Source: Desulfosporosinus orientis DSM 765 (GTDB lineage Bacteria > Bacillota > Desulfitobacteriia > Desulfitobacteriales > Desulfitobacteriaceae). From it: a stretch of 64,000 nucleotides of DNA. The number at the start of each line of letters is the position of its first letter. Position 1 is the first letter of the stretch. The stretch is taken from contig NC_016584.1 of assembly GCF_000235605.1 (NCBI RefSeq), positions 856,001-920,000 on the forward strand, in the 5' to 3' direction. Shown here one piece after another: positions 1-7,638 of this stretch. Below the pieces are notes generated by a model. It saw only the letters and a list, made by a program, of their open reading frames with translations. It searched no databases and was not told where the DNA came from. The translations under genes were made by a program, and so were the position numbers.

Positions 1-647
1 TGGCGGTAACTGATAAAAGTAAAGGAAGCAAAGGAATCACTTCTTTTATTGTCGAACGCAGCTTTAAAGGATTTGCAGTGGGTAAATTCGAGAAGAAGAT
101 GGGTTTACATGGGTCTCGAACGGCGGAACTGATTTTTGAGGACTGCGAAGTTCCATTGGAAAACGTTTTGGGGGAATTGGGGCAGGGATATGTCAATGCC
201 CTCAAGATTTTAGCTAATGGGCGTGCTGGTTTAGCGGCGAGGAATCTGGGTTCCAGTCAAAGATTATTAGAGGTCAGCATAAAATACGCTTTACAGCGCG
301 TGCAGTTTGGCAAACCCATTTTTGAGAATCAAATCATACAGCATTATTTAGCAAATATGGCTATAGAAATTGAAGCTTTGCGGAGTTTGACCTATGATGT
401 TGCCCGAAAGATTGATCGAGGGGAAAAAATTATTAAAGAAGCAGCAATTGTAAAAGCCTTTGGCTCGGAGGTCTTTGGCCGAGTAGCTGATTTGGCTGTT
501 CAAATTCATGGCGGCATGGGATATATGCGGGAGTGCGAGGTTGAACGATTTTATCGTGATGCCCGGATTGCTCGTATCTATGAAGGTACTTCCGAGATCC
601 AGCGCAATATTATTGCTGCACAGCTGAAAAAAGAATTTGCTCAGTAA
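1..647 (+). CDS. Acyl-CoA dehydrogenase, C-terminal part (5' end outside window)
   Basis: This is the C-terminal part of a FAD-dependent acyl-CoA dehydrogenase, which makes the 2,3-double bond of an acyl-CoA and passes electrons to electron-transfer flavoprotein. The reading frame is open from base 3, so the gene starts before the window; the internal GTG at 78 is not the start. Visible family marks are KMGLHGSRTAEL in the middle beta domain, the QFGKPI segment of the helical C-terminal domain, IHGGMGY, and the terminal YEGTSEIQRNIIA block, whose Glu is the usual catalytic base of short/medium-chain enzymes. The thiolase gene follows after 15 bases with its own strong ribosome site, so the two form an operon. 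No ETF gene lies in the window. Chain-length preference cannot be read from this part. Confidence 0.95.
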   Translation, partial: AVTDKSKGSKGITSFIVERSFKGFAVGKFEKKMGLHGSRTAELIFEDCEVPLENVLGELGQGYVNALKILANGRAGLAARNLGSSQRLLEVSIKYALQRVQFGKPIFENQIIQHYLANMAIEIEALRSLTYDVARKIDRGEKIIKEAAIVKAFGSEVFGRVADLAVQIHGGMGYMRECEVERFYRDARIARIYEGTSEIQRNIIAAQLKKEFAQ

Positions 648-662
648 GCAAAGGAGGACTAA

Positions 663-1859
663 ATGATGCATGAGGCAGTCATCGTAGCGGGGGTGCGTAC
701 AGCCATTGGCAAGGTGGGCGGATCTTTGAAAAGCGTCGAAGTGGATTATTTGGCTGCCCGCGTGATCCGTGAAGTACTTAACCGCAGCGGAATTCCAGAC
801 CAGTCTGTGGATGAAGTTATCTTTGGGCATACCAAGCAAAGCAGTGACAACCCTAATTTGGCTCGTTTGGCACTATTGAGGGCGAATATGCCTGAAAAAA
901 TACCTGCCTATACCGTCCATCGCCAGTGCGGGTCAGCTCTGACAGCAGTTAATAATGCCGTCCAGGCCATATGGGCGGGTACGGCGGAAGTGGTCATGGC
1001 CGGCGGTGCTGAAAGTATGAGTACGGCACCCTATTATCTGAGGAATGCTCGCTATGGCTATCGAATGGGTAATGCTGAAATTCTCGATTCTAATACTGAA
1101 AGTCAACCGCGCTGCCAGCCTCAGGATCGTTATGGGTATTTAACCATGGGGTTAACGGCAGAGAATTTAGCCGAGAAATATAATATTAGCCGACAAGAGC
1201 AGGATGAATTTGCATTGTCCAGTCAAGAACGAGCTTTGCGTGCCATAGAACAGGGTCTGTTCAAAGAGGAAATCGTACCCTTTGAAATAAAAGAGAAAAA
1301 GGGTGTTGCAGTCTTTGAAAGGGATGAACATCCAAGGGAAACCAGCTTGCCTCAGCTTAGTAAATTGCTGCCGGTTTTCAAGGAGAATGGAACCGTAACG
1401 GCAGGTAATTCCAGCGGCCGTAATGATGGGGCAGCCGTTTTGATGATAACTACCTCGGAGAAGGCTAAAGAATATGGTTTAAGACCACTAGTACGGGTCA
1501 TTGGGATGGGGGCTAAAGGAGTCCCGCCTCAATATATGGGCATTGGACCTGTGCCGGCTACCCAGGCAGCTTTTAAAATGTCAGGACTCAGGCTGGAGCA
1601 GATTGATTTAATCGAGCTGAATGAGGCCTTTGCGGCCCAGTCCTTAGCAGTGATGCAAGAACTTGGACTAGATCCGGCAAAGACAAATGTCAATGGTGGA
1701 GCCATTGCTTTGGGTCATCCCTTGGGAGCAACCGGGGCAATAATTTTGATAAAATTAATCAATGAGTTGAGACGTACCGGAAAGAAATATGGTTTAGCAA
1801 CAATGTGTATTGGCGGAGGTCAGGGCATATCAACCATTGTGGAGAACTTGACGGATTGA
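663..1859 (+). CDS. Acetyl-CoA acyltransferase (thiolase)
   Basis: This is a thiolase of 398 residues, the usual family length. It either cleaves 3-ketoacyl-CoA with CoA or condenses two acetyl-CoA. The nucleophilic Cys is C89 in HRQCGSAL. NEAFAAQ, the GGAIALGHPLGATGA block with the active-site His, and the C-terminal MCIGGGQG with the second Cys are all present. The start is set by AAGGAGG 5-6 bases upstream of ATG at 663; a second ATG follows directly. It is cotranscribed with the preceding acyl-CoA dehydrogenase and is followed by a terminator at 1901. This thiolase is clearly different from the two FadA copies in the window (10026 and 35067), which resemble each other. The direction of catalysis is inferred from the beta-oxidation neighbours. 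Confidence 0.95.
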   Translation: MMHEAVIVAGVRTAIGKVGGSLKSVEVDYLAARVIREVLNRSGIPDQSVDEVIFGHTKQSSDNPNLARLALLRANMPEKIPAYTVHRQCGSALTAVNNAVQAIWAGTAEVVMAGGAESMSTAPYYLRNARYGYRMGNAEILDSNTESQPRCQPQDRYGYLTMGLTAENLAEKYNISRQEQDEFALSSQERALRAIEQGLFKEEIVPFEIKEKKGVAVFERDEHPRETSLPQLSKLLPVFKENGTVTAGNSSGRNDGAAVLMITTSEKAKEYGLRPLVRVIGMGAKGVPPQYMGIGPVPATQAAFKMSGLRLEQIDLIELNEAFAAQSLAVMQELGLDPAKTNVNGGAIALGHPLGATGAIILIKLINELRRTGKKYGLATMCIGGGQGISTIVENLTD

Positions 1860-1900
1860 ACAAAGTATGTATGCCAGATTATACGACATGAATAAGTACA

Positions 1901-1936
1901 AAAAGAGTGTGATTTTAGATAAAGCACACTCTTTTT
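1901..1936 (+). terminator. Rho-independent terminator after thiolase
   Basis: AAAAGAGTGTG (1901-1911) pairs with CACACTCTTTT (1925-1935), followed by T residues. It closes the acyl-CoA dehydrogenase-thiolase operon and separates it from the sigma-54 regulator gene. Confidence 0.85.
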
Positions 1937-2084
1937 GTTGTTTACTTCAATTTTAATAGGCAGGACATATAGATATTTACATCAAAAAACTGAAAATTGT
2001 CAAAGGTCGAAATATATACTTTTCTAAAAGATGATTTTCTTATATAATGTTTACTTAGGATACAATAGTAAATGGGGGATGGAA

Positions 2085-3497
2085 ATGAGTCTAGAGGCCC
2101 ATGCCATAACAAGCAGCATCATTCCGCACTGGGATCGTGAACTCTTATTCGAAATCCTGAAAAACATTAATGATGTGGTCCTTGTAATTGATTCGGAAAC
2201 AACGATTGTTTATGCTAACCAAGCCTATGCAAGAATTTTGGGAGTACCCGTGTCCAAAGTACTCGGTCGCAGGCTGGATACCCTTGAAACAACATCAATG
2301 AAAATAATTGAAGTTTTAGGCACAGGGGAACCGAGTCAAGGTCAAGATTATGTAAAATCATTAAATATTCATGTAGTGGGAAACTCATTTCCATTATTTA
2401 ATGGCAAAGAAGTTATTGGAGCAGTATCAATCTTTAAAAATATTACAGATGTTGTTGAATTAAATCAAGAGTTGCAGAGGACAAAGGGAGTTGCAGATTA
2501 TTTAAAAGAGCAACTGGAACAATGGGAGCACTTGCCCCTTTCCTTTAAGGAATATGTAGGACAAAACAGCCGCTTACGGGAAACCCTGGTGCTAGCGGCT
2601 AAAGTAGCACGAACAGAAAGCACAGTCTTAATCCTTGGAGAAAGCGGAGTAGGCAAAGAGGTTCTGGCAAGGGCAGTGCATAATAGCAGCAGACGTAAGG
2701 ACAAGCCTCTCATTAAAGTAAACTGTGCCGCTATACCTGAAGACTTAATTGAAAGTGAGCTTTTTGGTTATGAGGAAGGCGCCTTTACAGGAGCCAAAAA
2801 AGGAGGAAAACTTGGTAAGTTTGAATTAGCCCATTGCGGTACGATTTTCTTAGATGAGATTGGAGATATGAGCCTTACCATGCAGGCAAAATTGCTCAGA
2901 GTTCTGCAAGAAAAGGAGTTTGAAAGAGTAGGAGGTACCAAGACAGTCAAAGTAAATATTCGAGTTATTGCAGCAACGAACAGAGATCTGGATAGAATGA
3001 TTGAAGAAGGTACCTTTCGACGGGATTTGTACTATCGCTTAAATATTGTGCCTCTTAAACTAACTCCCTTACGGGAACGGAAAGATGACCTCATGGCCTT
3101 GTCTAAAACCTTTCTTGATCAATTTTCCCGAGAAGTTGGTCATGAGCTGACCTTATCCCCCCAAGTCGTTCGTCATTTTCAGGAGTATCATTGGCCCGGT
3201 AATATTCGAGAATTACAAAATGCCCTTGAACATGCTAGTATTGTATGCAGTGGTTCGAGCATCGAACTTCATCACTTGCCAACTCACTTAATACCTCATA
3301 ATGATGAGCTTTCAAGCAGAAAAGAAAGGCCGTTTGATGTAAAAGAAGTTGTAAGCAGGGTAGAAAAAGAATTGATTGTGTCGGCTTTGGCTGCTTATAA
3401 TAATAATCGTACAAAAGCCATGACCGCCTTGGGGATTTCCAGACGAGCTTTTTATGATAAATTACGCCGGTATGGCATTGAAGAATCCCCAAATTGA
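2085..3497 (+). CDS. Sigma-54-dependent transcriptional activator (PAS-AAA+-Fis), copy 1
   Basis: This is an enhancer-binding activator of sigma-54 RNA polymerase, 470 residues. It has an N-terminal PAS domain (about 20-115), a predicted coiled coil (about 120-150), an AAA+ domain with GESGVGKE Walker A, the sigma-54-contacting GAFTGA loop and a FLDEIGDM Walker B, and a C-terminal Fis-type helix-turn-helix (NNRTKAM...[12 protein letters not shown]). It has no receiver domain, so it probably senses a small ligand through PAS. I chose ATG at 2085 because GGGGGAT lies just upstream and the paralogue at 22955 starts at the matching residue; an upstream ATG at 2031 has no ribosome site. It stands alone, between terminators, just before the first sigma-54-driven beta-oxidation operon, which it presumably activates. 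A TATAAT at 2043-2048 may be its own -10 box. Confidence 0.93.
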   Translation: MSLEAHAITSSIIPHWDRELLFEILKNINDVVLVIDSETTIVYANQAYARILGVPVSKVLGRRLDTLETTSMKIIEVLGTGEPSQGQDYVKSLNIHVVGNSFPLFNGKEVIGAVSIFKNITDVVELNQELQRTKGVADYLKEQLEQWEHLPLSFKEYVGQNSRLRETLVLAAKVARTESTVLILGESGVGKEVLARAVHNSSRRKDKPLIKVNCAAIPEDLIESELFGYEEGAFTGAKKGGKLGKFELAHCGTIFLDEIGDMSLTMQAKLLRVLQEKEFERVGGTKTVKVNIRVIAATNRDLDRMIEEGTFRRDLYYRLNIVPLKLTPLRERKDDLMALSKTFLDQFSREVGHELTLSPQVVRHFQEYHWPGNIRELQNALEHASIVCSGSSIELHHLPTHLIPHNDELSSRKERPFDVKEVVSRVEKELIVSALAAYNNNRTKAMTALGISRRAFYDKLRRYGIEESPN

Positions 3498-3500
3498 TGG

Positions 3501-3559
3501 TGTGTACTTTATATACTTAATAACAGTAAACACAGCATCTATTGTATTAATAGTATACA
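3501..3559 (+). promoter_or_regulatory. Paired 17-bp dyads, putative enhancer sites for the sigma-54 activator
   Basis: Site A is TGTGT-ACTTTAT-ATACT (3501-3517) and site B is TGTAT-TAATAGT-ATACA (3543-3559). Both fit TGTrT-N7-ATACa. They are 42 bp apart and about 195-250 bp upstream of the -24/-12 promoter at 3752. The first 16 bases of site A recur exactly at 15918, again 42 bp from a second site. Binding by the PAS/AAA+ regulators is inferred. Confidence 0.6.
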
Positions 3560-3612
3560 AATAAAAACCCTCGGTTGACTCTGTTTTTAGTCAATTGAGG
3601 GTTTTTATTTGT
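3557..3612 (+). terminator. Terminator after sigma-54 regulator 1
   Basis: A long hairpin: ACAAATAAAAACCCTC, with GTTGACT continuing the arm, pairs with AGTCAAT and GAGGGTTTTTATTTGT. The right arm contains the T-run. Its A/T-rich base means that it could act in both directions. Confidence 0.85.
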
Positions 3613-3751
3613 CCTTCATAACGGTGGTTCGTTCACCCTCCTTGCTTAAGTGCTCTAATGACGAAGGCTCTGCCTTAGATTGGAATCATAAGTTCGGGAT
3701 TGATAACCGGCCTGGGCATAAAGGCTTGGTACTGGCTGCCTTTTCTTATTG

Positions 3752-3767
3752 TGGCATAGTTATTGCA
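3752..3767 (+). promoter_or_regulatory. Sigma-54 (-24/-12) promoter of block 1
   Basis: TGGCAT-AGTTA-TTGCA. The GG and GC doublets are 12 bases apart as required for sigma-54, and the sequence is close to the TGGCAC-N5-TTGC consensus. It lies 85 bases before the enoyl-CoA hydratase start and drives the 3852-11183 operon. Confidence 0.85.
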
Positions 3768-3851
3768 AATATACGATTGTGAAGATTCCTGAAGATCTCA
3801 AATTATGGAGTGTACTCTGTTATAAATTTGATCAACGAGGAGGTAGGACAA

Positions 3852-4631
3852 ATGACTTTCCAAACAATCATTGTGGAAATCGAAGAAGGAATTGCAACGA
3901 TAACATTAAACCGCCCAGAAGTTTTAAATGCCCTAAATGATCAAGTGTTTAAGGAATTAGGTGAAGCGGCAGCGGCCTTAAGTGCCGACAATTCCGTTAG
4001 AGCAGTCATTATTACCGGTGGAAATAAAGTTTTTGCAGCAGGAGCGGATATCAGCCAGATGGCATCATCGACGGCAGTGGATGTTGCTACTGGAGACAAT
4101 GCTTCGTATAGGGCCTTTCAAATTCTTGAAACTATGCCTAAACCCGTTATTGCTGCAATCGCAGGCTATGCTTTGGGTGGCGGGTGCGAGCTCACTCTAG
4201 TTGCTGATGTGCGTATTGCGGCGGACAACGCTCAATTTGGTTTACCAGAAATTAAATTGGGAATTTTGCCTGGAGCCGGCGGAACTCAGCGTTTGCCCCG
4301 GCTGATTGGTGCAGGAAAGGCGAAGGAATTAATTTTCAGCGGCGATTTTATTAAAGCTGACGAGGCATTAAGTGTTGGTCTTGTCAATAAAGTGGTTCCC
4401 GCGGAGGAGCTGTTTGCTGAAGCAAGAATGATGGCGAAACGTTTTGCATCCCGCGGTGCCATAGCCTTACAGCTGGCTAAGTCAGCAGTCAATGAGGGAC
4501 TCAGGATGGACTTGGAAGCAGGGCTTCAATATGAGCATAAATGCTTTAGTTTGCTCTTTGCAACTGAGGACCAAAAAGAAGGCATGAGAGCTTTCCTGGA
4601 AAAGCGTCCGGCAAAGTTTCAAGGAAAATAG
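3852..4631 (+). CDS. Enoyl-CoA hydratase (crotonase), copy 1
   Basis: Hydrates 2-enoyl-CoA (for example crotonyl-CoA) to (S)-3-hydroxyacyl-CoA. The protein has 259 residues, the normal crotonase length. Visible motifs are the oxyanion-hole segment FAAGADI, GYALGGGCEL with the first catalytic Glu, and LPEIKLGILPGAGGTQRL with the second. I chose ATG at 3852, behind GAGGAGG, because the paralogue at 24648 starts at the same residue with the same length; a longer reading from 3810 lacks a ribosome site. It is the first gene behind the sigma-54 promoter at 3752 and is followed after 28 bases by the AbfD-like gene. The same gene pair recurs in block 2. Short-chain preference is likely but not proven. 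Confidence 0.95.
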   Translation: MTFQTIIVEIEEGIATITLNRPEVLNALNDQVFKELGEAAAALSADNSVRAVIITGGNKVFAAGADISQMASSTAVDVATGDNASYRAFQILETMPKPVIAAIAGYALGGGCELTLVADVRIAADNAQFGLPEIKLGILPGAGGTQRLPRLIGAGKAKELIFSGDFIKADEALSVGLVNKVVPAEELFAEARMMAKRFASRGAIALQLAKSAVNEGLRMDLEAGLQYEHKCFSLLFATEDQKEGMRAFLEKRPAKFQGK

Positions 4632-4659
4632 TGTTTATTAATACTTAGGGGGGAGTAAT

Positions 4660-6087
4660 TTGAGAACTGCAGAAGAGTATATTGCCAAACTGAAAACCAT
4701 GCGTCCCAATATCTATTTGAATGGAGAAGTTATAGCTAGAGATGATCCGCGTCTAAAATATGGGGTTAATACCATTTCGGAGACATTTAACTGGGCTGCA
4801 GATCCAGCAAATGAAGATTTGCTGACAGCAAAATCACACCTTACCGGAGAAAAGATTAATCGTTACTGTCATATCCACCAATCCCCTGAAGACCTGCTGA
4901 AAAAGCAGGAGATGACCCGTTTTTATTGTCAGCGTGTTGGAGGATGTATCCAGCGATGTATGGGTGTAGATGCACTTAATGCTTTATCCGTGGTTACCAA
5001 AAATATTGATCTGGAAATGGGCACTCAATATAATGAACATTTTCTGGCTTATTTAAAAAAGTATCAAGAAGAAGACCTTGTTGCTAATTGTGCTCAAACC
5101 GACGTTAAGGGTGATCGTTCCCTTCGTCCTCACCAACAAACAGACCCCGATCTTTATCTGAGAGTTGTGAAAAAGACTGAGGAAGGCATTATTGTACGCG
5201 GTTGTAAGGCCCATAACACTATTGCTCCTTATGCGGATGAAATAATTGTAGTGCCAACACGAATGATGACTGAGAAAGACGCAGATTGGGCTGTGGCTTT
5301 TGCCATTCAAGCAGATGCACCTGGTGTCTCTCAGGTAGTTCGAGTCTCCAATCCCAGACCCAGAGAAGAACTGCTGGCTCCTTTCAATAATTACGGTTCT
5401 GCAGATTCCCTGACTGTTTTTGATGATGTTCTTATTCCTTGGGAAAGGGTCTTTATGTGCGGAGAGTACAAATATGCCGGCCAGCTGGCTTCATTATTTG
5501 CAACCTATCATCGCCATAGCTACACCGGTTGCAAGCCTGCAACAACGGATGTTCTTATGGGAGCGACAGCCTTGGTTGCAGAGTACAATGGCATTGAAAA
5601 GTCTAGTCAGGTCAGGGAAGAGCTGGCGGAAATGGTAACCATAGCTGAATTGGTATATGCATCAGGAATTGCTGCATCTGTTAAATCTACGAAAGCTCCT
5701 TCGGGAACTCAAATCCCGGATATTGTCTATACCAATGTCGGCCGCTATCATGCAGGGATCAATGTTTACCGGGAACATGAAATTTTAGCAGAAATTTCAG
5801 GCGGACTGCCGGCAACTATTCCTTCAGAAAAGGAATTTTCAAATGCGGAAATCTCTGCTCTCATGGACAAATACATTATGCGCAAAGATGGAATTTCCGC
5901 TGAAGCCCAACAGCGTTGTTTCCGGATGATCAGCGATTTGTTGTGTTCATCTCATGCCGGAGTAGTACAGGTGGCAGGGGTGCACGGAGGAGGTTCGCCG
6001 ATTATGGAACGTATTGCAATTACTGGGCAATATGACATGAAAGCGAAAAAGAATCTAGCCAAATACTTGGCTGGGATTAAAGAATAA
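4660..6087 (+). CDS. AbfD-like [4Fe-4S]/FAD acyl-CoA dehydratase/isomerase, divergent copy 1
   Basis: Homologue of 4-hydroxybutyryl-CoA dehydratase/vinylacetyl-CoA isomerase, an acyl-CoA dehydrogenase-fold enzyme with FAD and a [4Fe-4S] cluster; 475 residues, near family length. The four cluster ligands are present: C96 and C100 in CIQRC, H284 and C291 in HRHSYTGC. Q98, Y288 and K292 match further active-site residues of Clostridium aminobutyricum AbfD. The residue aligned with E257 is D249, and the one aligned with the catalytic E455 is A439 (VAGVHGGGSP). The canonical family reaction is therefore doubtful; a delta3-delta2 enoyl-CoA isomerase or a dehydratase for another acyl-CoA is possible. 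The start is TTG at 4660 behind AGGGGGGAG. It lies between enoyl-CoA hydratase and 3-hydroxyacyl-CoA dehydrogenase genes, with gaps of 28 and 23 bases. Confidence 0.85.
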   Translation: MRTAEEYIAKLKTMRPNIYLNGEVIARDDPRLKYGVNTISETFNWAADPANEDLLTAKSHLTGEKINRYCHIHQSPEDLLKKQEMTRFYCQRVGGCIQRCMGVDALNALSVVTKNIDLEMGTQYNEHFLAYLKKYQEEDLVANCAQTDVKGDRSLRPHQQTDPDLYLRVVKKTEEGIIVRGCKAHNTIAPYADEIIVVPTRMMTEKDADWAVAFAIQADAPGVSQVVRVSNPRPREELLAPFNNYGSADSLTVFDDVLIPWERVFMCGEYKYAGQLASLFATYHRHSYTGCKPATTDVLMGATALVAEYNGIEKSSQVREELAEMVTIAELVYASGIAASVKSTKAPSGTQIPDIVYTNVGRYHAGINVYREHEILAEISGGLPATIPSEKEFSNAEISALMDKYIMRKDGISAEAQQRCFRMISDLLCSSHAGVVQVAGVHGGGSPIMERIAITGQYDMKAKKNLAKYLAGIKE

Positions 6088-6110
6088 TGCCGACGTTAAG
6101 GCGTTTCTAA

Positions 6111-6977
6111 ATGAAAGTAGAAGACATTAAGAAAATTTGTGTCATTGGGGCAGGCAGTATGGGTCATCAGATTGCCTATTGTGCAGCCTTGGCCGGCTAC
6201 CAGGTGAGTTGTGCTGATATTAGTTTAGAGATGCTTCAAAAAGCTGAGGAATTTGCCCGTTCCTATTTTCCGCAGCAAGTTCGAAAAGGAAAATGGACTC
6301 AAGAGCAGGTGGGTCTGGCCATGAGCAAGATAAATTTCACCTTAAATCTTGAGGAAGCGGCTAAGGATGCAGATTTTGTCATAGAATCTGTATTGGAAAA
6401 AATTGGCATCAAACGAGAGCTCTTTGCCAAATTGGATAAAATAGCCCCCCCTCATGCCATTTTTTCAACGAACAGTTCCTTTATTGTAAGTTCAAAGATT
6501 GCGGATGCAACAACCCGGCCTGATAAAGTGTGTAATATGCATTTCTTTAATCCGGCTTTAATGATGAAAATTGTTGAAGTCGTACAGGGTCCCCATACTT
6601 CCGAGGAAACTGCCAAAATAACAGTGGATCTCTGTGAAAAAATGGGTAAAAAAGGGGTTTGGCTGAAGAAAGAAATTTATGGTTTTGTTGTCAACAGGTT
6701 CTTGTCTGCCCTTTATCGAGAAGCCTTGTATCTGGCTGATATGGGAGTTGCTGACCCGCAAGAGATTGATTTGGCTTTAACCAATGCCTTGGGACATCCT
6801 ATAGGACCCTTTCATTTAATGGATTTTACCGGAAATGATTTAACCTACATTATTGACATGGAACGGTATCAAGAAACCGGGGATCCCAAGGACAAGCCCT
6901 CTCCTTTAATTGTTGAAAAATACGTTAAGGGTGAATGGGGCAGGAAATCTAAAAAAGGATTTTTTGATTATGAATAA
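6111..6977 (+). CDS. 3-hydroxybutyryl-CoA dehydrogenase, copy 1
   Basis: NAD(P)-dependent oxidation of (S)-3-hydroxyacyl-CoA to 3-ketoacyl-CoA, or the reverse. It has 288 residues, typical of the stand-alone clostridial Hbd family. The N-terminal Rossmann motif GAGSMG is at residues 13-18, NSSFIVSSKIA precedes the catalytic His in MHFFNPA, and the C-terminal helical domain ends in GRKSKKGFFDYE. The start is ATG at 6111; the ribosome site is weak, which suggests coupling to the upstream gene. Its last codons overlap the start of the TetR gene by 8 bases (ATGAATAA). A close paralogue lies at 29281. Together with the hydratase, FadN and thiolase it completes a beta-oxidation set, and it partly duplicates FadN activity, probably for short chains. 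Confidence 0.95.
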   Translation: MKVEDIKKICVIGAGSMGHQIAYCAALAGYQVSCADISLEMLQKAEEFARSYFPQQVRKGKWTQEQVGLAMSKINFTLNLEEAAKDADFVIESVLEKIGIKRELFAKLDKIAPPHAIFSTNSSFIVSSKIADATTRPDKVCNMHFFNPALMMKIVEVVQGPHTSEETAKITVDLCEKMGKKGVWLKKEIYGFVVNRFLSALYREALYLADMGVADPQEIDLALTNALGHPIGPFHLMDFTGNDLTYIIDMERYQETGDPKDKPSPLIVEKYVKGEWGRKSKKGFFDYE

Positions 6978-7638
6978 TGACAGACTTCAAGAAGCATCAA
7001 TTGAAGGCAAATTCGAACGAATACTTAATGCAGCAACCGAAGTATTCGCAGAATCCGGATACCATCAATGTCCGGTATCCAAAGTTGCCCAACGGGCAGG
7101 TGTAGCTGATGGTACAATCTATCTATACTTCAGGAGTAAAGAAGAGCTTCTTATACGGCTTCTTCAAGAACGGCTTGGAGATTTTATCCGCTGTATGCGT
7201 CGCGAACTATCCCATTGTAAGACAACAGAAGCAAGTTTGAGAACGATTGTTAGGACCCACTTTTCCTACATGGAAAAAAACCGATTGTTGGCAATGGTAA
7301 CTCGGTTGGAACTTAGACAGCCTAATCAGAGAGTACGTTTGGCGATAAACGGTCCTTTATTAGACTATTTCAGCCTCATCGAGGAGGTGGTCCAGAAAGG
7401 TATAGAGCGTAAAGAAGTTCCAAAGATCAATTTACGTGCAGCACGTCAATTAATCTTTGGTGCATTAGATGATGCTACAACGGATTGGGTAATGACTAGT
7501 AATCCTCAAACACTTATGAGTGGTGTAGAACCTATGTTGACTATGTTTAAAGGTGCACTCCGATTAAGAAAGCCAAGAGGAACAAAACAAATTATTGCCC
7601 TACAGAAACGAGAGGAGGATGGAAATGCAGATTCATAA
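6970..7638 (+). CDS. fadR: TetR-family regulator, FadR (YsiA)-like
   Basis: A 222-residue TetR regulator. The helix-turn-helix region (about residues 28-58, with VSKVAQRAGVADGTIYLYFRSKEEL) closely resembles Bacillus subtilis FadR, which represses beta-oxidation genes and is released by long-chain acyl-CoA. The C-terminal part is the ligand domain. I chose ATG at 6970, which overlaps the end of the preceding dehydrogenase gene; the 3' end overlaps the FadN start by 14 bases, so translation is probably coupled. A repressor gene inside a sigma-54 operon implies two layers of control: activation by the PAS regulator and repression by acyl-CoA-free FadR. I did not find a convincing FadR operator. 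A truncated copy of its C-terminal half lies at 32391. Confidence 0.88.
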   Translation: MNNDRLQEASIEGKFERILNAATEVFAESGYHQCPVSKVAQRAGVADGTIYLYFRSKEELLIRLLQERLGDFIRCMRRELSHCKTTEASLRTIVRTHFSYMEKNRLLAMVTRLELRQPNQRVRLAINGPLLDYFSLIEEVVQKGIERKEVPKINLRAARQLIFGALDDATTDWVMTSNPQTLMSGVEPMLTMFKGALRLRKPRGTKQIIALQKREEDGNADS

